The position numbers and the translations under genes are program-made. From an uncultured Roseburia sp. (GTDB taxonomy: Bacteria; Bacillota; Clostridia; Lachnospirales; Lachnospiraceae): a stretch of DNA of 64,000 bases. Shown one piece after another: positions 1 to 10,000 of this stretch. Location: NCBI GenBank assembly GCA_944380515.1, contig CALWHT010000036.1, forward strand, positions 1-64,000. The letters run 5' to 3'. The stretch's first letter is position 1, and the number at the start of each line of letters is the position of its first letter. The notes under the pieces are model-generated. The model searched no databases. It saw only the letters and a list, made by a program, of their open reading frames with translations, and was not told where the DNA came from.

Positions 1-110
1 ATAATCAGTAGCGAGAGCGGCCACACATTTATGGCAGCTTGTCAAGCCCTTCCAGGGGGATTTTTGAAAAATTTTGGTTAGACCCCCAACACAGCGTTTG
101 ACCTTGAAAC
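1..110. other. Window edge, no gene seen
   Basis: These bases lie downstream of the minus-strand restriction-modification gene. I see no open frame with a ribosome binding site, no convincing hairpin with a T-run, and no repeat. The stretch could be the tail of a neighbouring gene or element cut by the window edge. Confidence 0.3.
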
Positions 111-3100
111 TTAACTAACTGACATTGGGAGCTGAATGCGTTCCGTATCATCCGGTGCGGACGCGGCCAGCCTGCTGATTTCCCGGTGAAGTGCGTTGGA
201 AGCATCATACAGGGGAAGATAAAGATTTGATTTGTTCAGGCTAAAGCCGTTCGATTTGCAGGAATGGTGAATATAGCTGATGACAATGTCTGAATTCAAT
301 ATACCGCAAATATAATTTGCCTCGTCTGCCGAAATATTTCTTCCGGTTTTATCCTGACTGATAATAATTGTATGCTTTACGCAAATCGTATGCTTTCGCT
401 CGCCCCACGGCGTGTCCGATTTGCGGATGACGCTTGCGCAGAATTTACTGTTGTCCCGGGCCGCCACAATATGGTCGGCAAAGGTGTAGGAACCGATTTT
501 CGATAACGCGTAAAATTCCCTGCCGCGGTGCATCTGCTTGCTTTTCTCGGACTGCTGTTCGATCAAATCCCTGTGACTTACCAGATAATGGAACAATGAT
601 TCGTTTTCGGCAAGCAGACTGGCAAGCGCAACCGGGGCGGAGGTATCATCGGCGTTGTACGGCAAAATACAAAAGGCACTGCCGGAATCATAGTGAAACG
701 GCGTAAGGCTCGGCCCCGTCACAATGGGATAGATATATTGCGTGGGCAGGTCCCAGCCGCCTGCAGGCATATCGTCCACCGTGTATTTGGAGAGCTGAAA
801 CTTTTTGTTTTTAAAAAGGTAATGCTTTTCCCTTACGGACGCACCCAGCCCGACCAAAAGATACAGCTCCTGCGGCGTAAACTCCACTCCGGTGCGGTAG
901 CGGTAAGAGGTAGGGCCGATGATTTCGGAAAAGTCATATAAATCCGAGACATAGGAGAAGGCCGTCGAGCGTTCCGAAAGCTGTCTGGCGCAGCCTTTTT
1001 GGAAAGTCAGGTGCTTCTTTACCTGCGAAAACAGCCTGCATTTGTTTAATGCGGCATCGGGGATGCTGCGTTCTCTGGATATGATATTGACCGGAATCCC
1101 TTTCTTATAATCTACCGGCGCGGACGAAAAGTAATAGGTATTGAAATCCTGTGTAATAGGCTTATCGTCGCAGCGGAAGGGTCTTAGGGGAGCCTCCCAT
1201 TTATCGATTTCCTGCAAATAGAGACGTTCCTTTTTTTCGTAATCCGTATAAAAGCTGCGGAAACCTTCGTAGGAATTTTGCGACATAATGCTGTCGGGCA
1301 TCAGAAAGGCGAGCATGCCGTCCTTTGCCAGCCAGTTTGAGGCGGCCACGTTTGAAATCAGGGCGCAGATATTTAACTGCGTGCCGCCGAATTGGCCGTC
1401 GCTGGAAAAAATATGCTGAATGTTGCAGAGCTCCTTGATTCTGTTGGCGTACATCGCGGGCAGATGCTCCCATTTTACCCAGGGAGGATTGCCTACAATC
1501 AGGTCGAAAGAGTCCAGACGTGCGATCAGCATAAAATTGGTCGAAATCCGAATCCATATGTCGTCCCAGTTATTTTTGTGCAGCAGCGTCAGATGGTGCG
1601 CCAGCCTGCGGATGCACTCCATGACGCCGGGAGCCGCCTGTTCCTCCGGGGAGAGCTTATCCGCAAGGGCCGTAAGAAAAATTGTCTCGTCTCCGGTTTT
1701 CACACAGGCCTGAAGCTGGCTCATCGTTTTTCCGAAATCGGCGGTTTTCACAAAACGCTCCGGCAGAATCACCTCGAAGGGGGACATCTGATTTGTGACG
1801 GAATATTTGTAGCAGCTGATGCCGTCGATGACCTCCTTTGTCGGTATGATGGCGGAGTCCCCCAGATATACGGGAAGCTCAATGTCGGAAAGCTGGCCAA
1901 ACGGCTGTAAAGCCAGGTAGTAGCCGACTCTTGCCGAGAGTACCGACAGCGGATTGATATCGATGCCGTAAACGCGGCTTAAGATATCGTCTTTGAGTGC
2001 CTGCCGTTCGGTGTCCGATAAAGCCTTCGGGTTTTTGTCTCCCACAATGTGCTTAATCAGCGAAATGATAAAAATGCCAGAGCCGCAGCAGGGGTCCATT
2101 GCCTTCCAGTGCTCATTGGTAATGTGGGAGAGCCCCTCGGTCACGATGTAATCGGATAGCCATTCCGGAGTGAAATATTCCCCCATGGAATGACGGATGG
2201 ATTTGGGGATAATGCTCATATACAAATCCTTAAATATATCGATGGGCTGATATATGATATTAAAGGAAAAGGCGGAATACTGGTCGATGCATTTGATGAC
2301 GGAAAGAATCAATTTCCAGAAATCCGCAGACCATTGCTGCTTGTCAGCATACCAGGAATAAAAATCGCCCTCCAGGAAGTTGTATATATTATTGCTTTTA
2401 TAGGAATAACCGTCCTCCATTTTTTCAAAAAATTTCTGAAGGCTTGAGGAGGAAATATTCGTCAAATCATAGTAATGCGTCGCATTATTATCCAGCTTAT
2501 CGATGACCTTGCAGGCAATCAGCTTTACGATGATGGCGTAGGTCGTCTGCAGGGCATAGAGCGCCCGGTATTCCGTTTCGGGGTTGTCAATCGTGTCTGA
2601 AAAAATCAGTGACAAATCCGTTCTTCGCTTGGCAATATCATTCCCTTTCCCATTGTCGTCCACAGACAGGTGCATGAGCGTTTTCCATTCCTCGTAGAGC
2701 ATGCGCGTCTTGTCGGTCGCGTGATTTTTCAGGCTGTCGTAAAGCGTGAGGGCAACCGATTTTGAGATGGAATCCGCCTGGGAGGAAATGGAAAAGTCCC
2801 GTACGATATTGTCGGGAACAAACTGTTTTTTCCGGTTGAAAAGGATTGCCCGTATGACGGTATCGAGGTCCTCGTTTGAGAGGGAAGAAAGCATGGAATG
2901 TTCTACACGTTCCCCGGAAAAATCAAAGTAGCTGATTTTCAGCCCGTCCGTTAAAATGGCGTTGTACTTTACGCCCTCCGCAGCATGCAGGCTTGTGAGG
3001 TAATCCGTTACCTGCCCGGCGGCCGCAAGAAACTGCTCTTTTGTCTTGAGCCTGGAATAATGCTTGTACTCAATGACAAGATTGTTTATCACCGCATCCA

Positions 3101-3365
3101 GCCGGCCCCTGCCCGAGGTACGTTTCTGGCGGGCATCAAATCTGTGTGTCAGCTGGCTGACAGGTGATTCCCTGACATAGCTGAGTTCCATTGTTGTTTT
3201 TGTTTTTATAAGATGGTAAAGCTCCCGTTCAAAAATGGAAGCAGTTGTCGCTTCATTTTCGGCGTGGCTGGCGTCCCTCATAATAGCGGTGCGCATTTGA
3301 TCGATGTCGTTCCAGTATTCATCGCTGTCCAGCCATTCCGTGACCTTTGCAGAGATAGTATGCAA
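111..3365 (-). CDS. Type IIG-like restriction endonuclease / N6-adenine DNA methyltransferase
   Basis: A 1084-residue protein that probably both cuts and methylates DNA (Eco57I-like, type IIG). Residues about 40-130 carry a PD-(D/E)XK-like nuclease signature: D90, then E99 and K101 in the run VIEYKH. The methyltransferase follows, with SAM motif I DPCCGSG (D424-G430) and catalytic motif IV NPPW (N626-W629), typical of N6-adenine methylases. The last 350 or so residues would hold target recognition. The start is a TTG, supported by an AGGGAGG ribosome binding site eight bases upstream; no upstream ATG competes. No separate specificity or restriction gene is adjacent, which fits a single-chain system. 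A BREX PglX-type methylase is an alternative, but the N-terminal nuclease signature and lack of BREX neighbours argue against it. Recognition sequence cannot be inferred. Confidence 0.8.
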   Translation of the reverse strand: MHTISAKVTEWLDSDEYWNDIDQMRTAIMRDASHAENEATTASIFERELYHLIKTKTTMELSYVRESPVSQLTHRFDARQKRTSGRGRLDAVINNLVIEYKHYSRLKTKEQFLAAAGQVTDYLTSLHAAEGVKYNAILTDGLKISYFDFSGERVEHSMLSSLSNEDLDTVIRAILFNRKKQFVPDNIVRDFSISSQADSISKSVALTLYDSLKNHATDKTRMLYEEWKTLMHLSVDDNGKGNDIAKRRTDLSLIFSDTIDNPETEYRALYALQTTYAIIVKLIACKVIDKLDNNATHYYDLTNISSSSLQKFFEKMEDGYSYKSNNIYNFLEGDFYSWYADKQQWSADFWKLILSVIKCIDQYSAFSFNIIYQPIDIFKDLYMSIIPKSIRHSMGEYFTPEWLSDYIVTEGLSHITNEHWKAMDPCCGSGIFIISLIKHIVGDKNPKALSDTERQALKDDILSRVYGIDINPLSVLSARVGYYLALQPFGQLSDIELPVYLGDSAIIPTKEVIDGISCYKYSVTNQMSPFEVILPERFVKTADFGKTMSQLQACVKTGDETIFLTALADKLSPEEQAAPGVMECIRRLAHHLTLLHKNNWDDIWIRISTNFMLIARLDSFDLIVGNPPWVKWEHLPAMYANRIKELCNIQHIFSSDGQFGGTQLNICALISNVAASNWLAKDGMLAFLMPDSIMSQNSYEGFRSFYTDYEKKERLYLQEIDKWEAPLRPFRCDDKPITQDFNTYYFSSAPVDYKKGIPVNIISRERSIPDAALNKCRLFSQVKKHLTFQKGCARQLSERSTAFSYVSDLYDFSEIIGPTSYRYRTGVEFTPQELYLLVGLGASVREKHYLFKNKKFQLSKYTVDDMPAGGWDLPTQYIYPIVTGPSLTPFHYDSGSAFCILPYNADDTSAPVALASLLAENESLFHYLVSHRDLIEQQSEKSKQMHRGREFYALSKIGSYTFADHIVAARDNSKFCASVIRKSDTPWGERKHTICVKHTIIISQDKTGRNISADEANYICGILNSDIVISYIHHSCKSNGFSLNKSNLYLPLYDASNALHREISRLAASAPDDTERIQLPMSVS

Positions 3366-3612
3366 CGGATGTTCCTCCCTTTTGCAGGTTTTGTCTTAAG
3401 CAGCGGCGCGGCGGCCGCTCTCTGGCATTATAGCTTATTTTGGGGAGAAATACAACCGCCGCGAAGCGGGCCGGGGCCCGGCGGGGAGAGCAAGAAAGCG
3501 CACGAAAACCGGGAAAACCGGGTGGCGGTGGAGCGGAAAATATGCTATGATAATCAGGTTAGGCGGTGTGTCCGCAGGGAAGGCAAATAGAGGGTTACAG
3601 GGAGAGTTTCGG
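3366..3612. other. Divergent intergenic region upstream of addB
   Basis: This region separates the minus-strand restriction-modification gene from addB. It holds a GC-rich inverted repeat (CGGGCC-GG-GGCCCG, 3467-3480) without a T-run. A -10-like TATGAT sits at 3546-3551, with only a poor -35 match (TGGCGG, 3523-3528), so the addB promoter call is weak. Confidence 0.35.
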
Positions 3613-6600
3613 ATGTCGTTGCAGTTTATCTTCGGAAATTCCGGGAGCGGAAAGTCCGATTATCTATATGATCTGGTGTTGAGGCAGGCGCAGGAGTCGC
3701 CGGAGAAAAATTTTCTGATTGTCGTGCCGGAGCAGTTTACGATGCAGACGCAGCGGGAGCTGGTCGGGCGGCAGGCGCAGCATGCCATTATGAACGTGGA
3801 CGTGCTCAGCTTCGCGCGTCTTGCCTGGCGCGTGTTCGACGAGCTGGGAAAACAGAATCTTATCGTGCTGGAGGAGACCGGAAAAAATCTGGTGCTGCGC
3901 AAGGTGGCGGAGCAGGAAAAGGCGAAGCTTACGCTGCTGGGCGCCAATATGAACCGCATGGGGTATGTCAGCGAGGTCAAGTCCCTGATTTCGGAGCTGA
4001 CCCAGTATAACATTTCTCCGGATGATTTGGAGCGTTTTTTGGAGGAGGAAAGCCTGGGAGAGGCGCTGCGGGTCAAAATGCGGGATATTCTTACCATGTA
4101 CCGGGGATTTGCGGAGTATCTGCGCGGAACCTATATCACCGCGGAGGAGGTGCTTACGCTGCTGGGTGACGTGGCGGAGGAATCGGCGCTGCTGCGGGGC
4201 AGCGTCATCGTGTTTGACGAGTTTACCGGCTTTACGCCGATACAGAACCGTCTGATGCGCCGTCTGATGCAGCTTGCCGAAAAAATCATGGTTTCCGTTA
4301 CGATGGATACCCGCGAGGATTTCTATCACAGCCGGGGAATCCATGAGCTGTTTGCAATGAGCAAAAAGACGGTGGCGGCGCTTTTGAAAACGGCGGAGGA
4401 CTGCCGCGTTCCGGTGGAGGAAGCCGTGATTCTTCCCACCGGAGAAAAGAGAAGATACCGGGGCGCGCCGGATTTGTTTTTCATGGAGCAGAATTTGTTT
4501 CGGCCGGGAAGTGCGGCTTACCTTCCAAAGGAGGGCGAGGAGGCGCACATCCGTATCGCGGGCGCGAAAAACCCAAGGGAGGAATTAAAATTTGCGGCGC
4601 GGGAAATTGTGCGCCTGACCAGGGAAGAGGGCTTCCGTTACCGGGACATTGCGGTGGTGACCGGGGATGTACATCAGTACGGCAACTACGTGCCTGAAAT
4701 TTTTGAGCAGTATCAGATCCCTTATTTTATCGACGAGACGAAGAATATCCTGTTCCATCCGTTTATTGAATGTATCCGCGCGGCGCTTGAGGTGGTGGAA
4801 TATGATTTTTCCTATCAGGGCATATTCCGGTTTCTGCGCTGCGGGCTTGCGGAGCGGATTTTATGGGATGGGGAGAGCAGGGAACCGCTGACGGCGGAGG
4901 ATATCGACAGCCTCGAAAACTATGTGCTCGCAAAGGGAATCCGGGGGAAAAATCGCTGGCGAAAGCCCTTTAGCTTTGTCATGAAAAGCGGCGCACTCTG
5001 TGATCTGGAGCGCTTAAACCGGGTGCGGGAAGGCATTTACCGGCGTTTCGAGCCGCTTTTAGAGGTTTTTTCCGGGAAAAACCACGATGTGGCGGAGCAG
5101 ACCTACGCGCTTTACTGTTTTCTGCGGGATCTGGGAACGGAGCAGCTTTTGAAGGAGCGGGAGCTTTCATTTCAGCGGGAAGGGAATCAGGCGCGGGCAA
5201 AGGAGTACGCACAGATTTATAAAATCGTGATGGATTTGCTGGATAAGGTGGCGTCTTTGCTCGGCGCGGAGCATATTTCGGTGCGGGAGTACGGAGATAT
5301 ATTGGACGCGGGCTTTGAGGCGGCGCGTGTGGGAATCATACCGCCCGGAAACGATAAGGTGACAGTCGGAGATATCGAGAGAACCAGATTAAACCATATC
5401 AAAATTCTGTTTTTTGTCGGCGTCAATGACGGGATTGTGCCAAAAGTCGGGGAGGCCGGAGGTATTCTCTCACAGTTTGAGCGTGAGACGATGGCGGAGC
5501 ACCGTCTGGAGCTGGCGCCCGGCGCGAGGGAAAGGGTATTCATCCAGAAGTTTTATCTGTACCTGAATATGACAAAGCCCTCAGAGCGGCTTTATGTGAC
5601 GTTCTGCCGGGTGAATTTCGACGGGAAAGCACTGCGCCGCTCCTATCTGATCGGGACGCTGCTGCACCTGTTCCCGCATCTGCAGATCGAGGAGCTGTCC
5701 GAACAGGAGACGCTGGAGAGTGCACTAACGCCCGAGAGCGCCATGCAGTTTCTGGTGGAAGGGCTAAAGGAGGAGACGGCGCAGCAGGGAGACTGGGCGG
5801 CGCTGGCGTCCTGGTATTTGTCCGGCGGAGAATACCGGGAAAAGGTAAAACGGCTGATTGAGGCCGCGTTCGGACGTCACACGGAGGATTCCATCAGCAG
5901 GGCGGTCGCGCATGCGCTTTACGGGAGTACGCTGGAAAACAGCGTGACCCGGCTTGAGCAGTTTGCCGCCTGTGCCTTTGCCCATTATTTAACCTACGGG
6001 CTGCGTTTACGGGAGCGGGAGCTCTGGCAGTTTGCCAGCGTGGACATGGGAAACATTTATCACGATGTCCTGGAGCATTTCGCAAAACGTATCAGGGATT
6101 CGGATTATACGTGGTTTACGGTTCCCGAGGAGGAGCAGGAGCGTATGCTTGCGGAAAGCATGGAGGACGCGATTGCGGGCTGCGGGATTGCCGGGGTGTT
6201 TGAGGATGCGAGAAACCGTTATCTGCTGGAGCGGATGAAGGAGACGGCAAAACGGACGGTCTGGGCGCTTATGCTTCAGATACGGAAGGGAAAATTTGAA
6301 CCGAGCGGGTTTGAGGTTTCGTTCTCAAGAGCAGGGGATTTAAACGCCATTCGCTTTGAACTCGGGGAGGAGGAAAAAATGCGGCTGCGCGGCAGGATTG
6401 ACCGCATTGACACCTACGAGACAGAGGATAAAATCTATGTGAAAATCATCGACTACAAGTCGGGAAATACGAGCTTTTCTCTGTTAAACCTTTATTACGG
6501 TCTTCAGCTTCAGCTTGTGGTGTACTTAAACGCGGCGCTGGAGCTGACCCAGCGGGAGCATCCCGCAAAGCAGGCGAAGCCCGCCGGAATTTTTTATTAC

Positions 6601-7053
6601 CATATCACAGACCCGATGGTGGAGACGGACGGTACCGAGTCCGAGGAGGAAATCCGCTTATCGGTTTTAGAGCAGTTAAAGGTCAACGGGCTTGTCAATG
6701 AAGATCCGGAGGTTTACGGCGCGATGGATACGGATTTTTCCGGGAGCTCCGCGGTGATCCCGGTGGCGCTGAAAGCGGACGGCTCCTTAAAGGCGACCTC
6801 AAAGACGGCGAGTGCGGGTGAATTTGAAGTGATGTCGGCGCATGCGGGAAGAAAGATCGAGGAGGCGGGCCGGGAGATTTTTGCGGGAAATACGGCGGTA
6901 CGACCGTATATGCTCGGGGATAAAACCGGCTGCGATTACTGCCCGTACCATACCGTCTGCGGGTTTGACCCGAGAATCCCGGGCTTTTCCTACCGGAAGC
7001 TGGAAAAATTTGACGACGCAGACGAGATTTTAAGGCGTATGAAAGAGTGTTGA
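3613..7053 (+). CDS. addB: AddB, ATP-dependent helicase/deoxyribonuclease subunit B
   Basis: The 1146-residue AddB subunit of the AddAB enzyme, which resects DNA double-strand ends for recombination and recognises Chi. Visible landmarks are an N-terminal Walker A (GNSGSGKS, residues 8-15), the RecB-type nuclease core IIDYKSG (D947, K949), and the four cysteines expected for the AddB 4Fe-4S cluster: C787 in FAACAF, then C1107, C1110 and C1116 (C-x2-C-x5-C). The frame opens 22 codons earlier, but the ATG at 3613 behind GGGAGAG is the better start because it puts the Walker A at the usual distance from the N terminus. addA starts 23 bases after the stop, so the two are cotranscribed. The protein looks intact. 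Confidence 0.95.
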   Translation: MSLQFIFGNSGSGKSDYLYDLVLRQAQESPEKNFLIVVPEQFTMQTQRELVGRQAQHAIMNVDVLSFARLAWRVFDELGKQNLIVLEETGKNLVLRKVAEQEKAKLTLLGANMNRMGYVSEVKSLISELTQYNISPDDLERFLEEESLGEALRVKMRDILTMYRGFAEYLRGTYITAEEVLTLLGDVAEESALLRGSVIVFDEFTGFTPIQNRLMRRLMQLAEKIMVSVTMDTREDFYHSRGIHELFAMSKKTVAALLKTAEDCRVPVEEAVILPTGEKRRYRGAPDLFFMEQNLFRPGSAAYLPKEGEEAHIRIAGAKNPREELKFAAREIVRLTREEGFRYRDIAVVTGDVHQYGNYVPEIFEQYQIPYFIDETKNILFHPFIECIRAALEVVEYDFSYQGIFRFLRCGLAERILWDGESREPLTAEDIDSLENYVLAKGIRGKNRWRKPFSFVMKSGALCDLERLNRVREGIYRRFEPLLEVFSGKNHDVAEQTYALYCFLRDLGTEQLLKERELSFQREGNQARAKEYAQIYKIVMDLLDKVASLLGAEHISVREYGDILDAGFEAARVGIIPPGNDKVTVGDIERTRLNHIKILFFVGVNDGIVPKVGEAGGILSQFERETMAEHRLELAPGARERVFIQKFYLYLNMTKPSERLYVTFCRVNFDGKALRRSYLIGTLLHLFPHLQIEELSEQETLESALTPESAMQFLVEGLKEETAQQGDWAALASWYLSGGEYREKVKRLIEAAFGRHTEDSISRAVAHALYGSTLENSVTRLEQFAACAFAHYLTYGLRLRERELWQFASVDMGNIYHDVLEHFAKRIRDSDYTWFTVPEEEQERMLAESMEDAIAGCGIAGVFEDARNRYLLERMKETAKRTVWALMLQIRKGKFEPSGFEVSFSRAGDLNAIRFELGEEEKMRLRGRIDRIDTYETEDKIYVKIIDYKSGNTSFSLLNLYYGLQLQLVVYLNAALELTQREHPAKQAKPAGIFYYHITDPMVETDGTESEEEIRLSVLEQLKVNGLVNEDPEVYGAMDTDFSGSSAVIPVALKADGSLKATSKTASAGEFEVMSAHAGRKIEEAGREIFAGNTAVRPYMLGDKTGCDYCPYHTVCGFDPRIPGFSYRKLEKFDDADEILRRMKEC

Positions 7054-7076
7054 AACGCTCCGGAATGGAGGAATTT

Positions 7077-10000
7077 ATGGGCGTAGCATGGACAGATGAC
7101 CAGTTAAAGGTCATCAATTTGCGAGACAGAAATATATTGGTTTCCGCGGCGGCGGGCTCCGGCAAGACGGCGGTGCTGGTCGAGCGCATTATAAAAATGG
7201 TGACGGACAGGGAGCGGCCGATGGATATCGACCGTCTGCTTGTCGTGACCTTTACCAACGCGGCGGCTGCGGAAATGCGCGAGCGCATCGGGGATGCTGT
7301 GGAGCGGGCCTTAAAGGAGCAGCCCGAAAACGAGCATTTGCAGCGTCAGCTTACGCTCATCCACAATGCGCAGATTACCACGATTGACAGCTTCTGCCTT
7401 TATATTATCCGCAATCATTTCCATGAGATTGATCTGGAGCCGAACTTTCGCATCGGGGACGAGGGGGAGTTAAAGCTTTTAAAGGAGGATGTGCTTTCGC
7501 ATGTGCTCTCCCGCAATTATGAGGAAATGACGCCGCAGTTTAAGCGGCTTGCCGACGGCTACGCGCCGGGCAGGAGCGACGAGGCGCTCGCCGGTATGGT
7601 GCTGCAGCTTTATGAGTTTTCCAGAAGCTATCCGTGGCCGAAGAAATGGCTGGCGGCCGCAGCGAAGGACTATGAGCTTTCCGGGGAGGAGGATTTAGAC
7701 CGTGCGGTCTGGATGCGGCCCGTGACGGAGGAAATCCGGACACTGACGGAGGATTTTGCGGCGTTTACAAAGCGGGCGCTCTCTCTGGCCGAAGAGAGCG
7801 ACGGACCTGGCATGTATCAAAAGGCGCTGGAGAGTGACAGAAAGCAATACAGCGCGATAGCGGAGTGCCAATCGTTCACGGAATTCTATGCCACCTATCA
7901 GAGCCTGACTTATGAGCGGCTGGCGGCCGCGCGTGGCTATGAGGGCAGCAGGGAAAAGCAGGAGTTGGTGAAGACGCTGCGGGAGACGGCTAAGGACGCG
8001 GTCAAAAAATTAAAGAAGCAGTATTTTTTTGCCCCACCCGCAGTGATGGCGGAGCAGTTAAGGAAAACCGCCCCGATGGCACGGGAGCTGGTGCGGCTGA
8101 CGCTGGAATTCGCGGATGCCTTTGCGGAGGAAAAGCGGAGGAAAAACCTGGTCGATTTTCATGATTTGGAGCATTTTGCGCTGGAAATTCTTGTGGATGA
8201 GGAAACCGGAGCCGTAAAAAAGACGGCGGAGGAATTTCAGGAGCATTTTACGGAAATCATGATAGATGAGTACCAGGACAGCAACCAGGTCCAGGAGACC
8301 ATCCTTCGGGCGGTATCCCGGGAGGGGCGCGGAGTCCGCAATATTTTTATGGTCGGCGATGTCAAGCAGAGCATCTACCGCTTCCGTCTGGCGCGTCCCG
8401 AACTTTTTATGGAAAAATACGATACCTACAGCCTGACGGATTCCGACACGCAGCGTATTGATCTGCATAAAAATTTCCGCAGCCGCCCGGAGGTGGTTGA
8501 TTTTGTAAACGCCGTCTTTCGGAAAATTATGAGGCGCAGCCTCGGAAATGTGGAGTATGACGACGATGCGGCGCTCTATCCGGGGGCGTCCTATCCCGTG
8601 CCCGGTTCCCTTCCAGAGGACGCAGGGGACGGCATGTTCGCGCCGGAGATTCTTCTTGTGGACGCGGATGATGCGCTTCTTGCGGATGAGGGGCAGCAGG
8701 ATAAAAAGCTGCTGGAGGCGCGTCTTATCGCCGCAAAAATCGCGGAGTTAAAGCAGGAGCAGCTTGTGACGGACAAACAGACCGGTGAACTGCGTCCGCT
8801 CCGCTATTCGGATATTGTAATTCTGCTGCGCAGCTTAAGCGGCTATGCGGATTCGTTTGCGGCGGCGCTCTGCGATGCCGGGGTCCCGGCGCATACGGTA
8901 TCGGCGACCGGATATTTTTCGACGGTGGAGGTGCAGACTGTGCTTTCCATGCTCCGGATTCTGGACAATCCAAGACAGGATATCCCGCTGACCGCCGTAT
9001 TGCGCTCCCCGATTGCGGGCCTGACCGATGAGGAGCTGGCGCTGCTGCGAATCAGGGACAAAAATGCGGAGTTTCACGTCTGCGTCCTTCGGGAGTGTGA
9101 GCGGCTTTTGGCGCGTGAACATTTAACGAGTGAAAAGGAGGAAACGCGCAGCCCGATGGAGGAAAAGCTGTATGCGTTTTACCGGACTTACCTGAAATTG
9201 CGGGCGCTGGTGCCCGACACGCCGATCCATGAGCTGATTGAGCTGCTGTTAAAGGAGACGGGCTACGGCGACTATGCGGCGGCAATGCCCGCGGGGGCGA
9301 GAAGGCGGGCAAATCTTCTCATGCTTGTGGAGAAGGCCATTGCCTATGAAAATACCAGCTATAAGGGACTGTTTCATTTTGTGCGCTATATTGATGAGCT
9401 GCAGAAATATGACGTTGACTTTGGAGAGGCTGACCTGCTGGGTGAGAATGAGGATGTTGTGCGCATTATGAGTATTCATAAGAGCAAGGGACTGGAATTT
9501 CCGGTTGTGTTTGCGGCGGGGCTGGGGAAGCAGTTTAACCGCCAGGATACGAGAAGCCGGATGGTGCTGCATCCCGAGCTTGGAATCGGCCTTGATTATA
9601 TGGACGGCGAAAGGCGGACGAAAAGCGTTACGATGGCAAAGCGGGCGATTGCGGGACAGATTGATGCGGAAAATCTGGGCGAGGAGCTGCGGGTGCTCTA
9701 CGTCGCGCTCACGAGGGCGAAGGAAAAGCTGATTTTGACCGGTACGGTGAAAAAGGCGGAGGAAACAATAAACGCCATGCGCGCGTCTGCCGGGGAGGAG
9801 CTTTCCTATCTGGCGAGAGAAAGCGCCTCCGGATATCTGGACTGGATTCTTCCGGCGGTCTTCTCCTGCGGGCAGGATTCTTTGGTGCGGCTGGTTCCGG
9901 CGGCGGAGCTGGTGCTCGGCGAAATCAGGGAACAGGTGCAGGAGAAATGGGATTATGTAAGCTGCATGGAGGAAATCGGGCGCGCCGATGAAGCAAAGAA

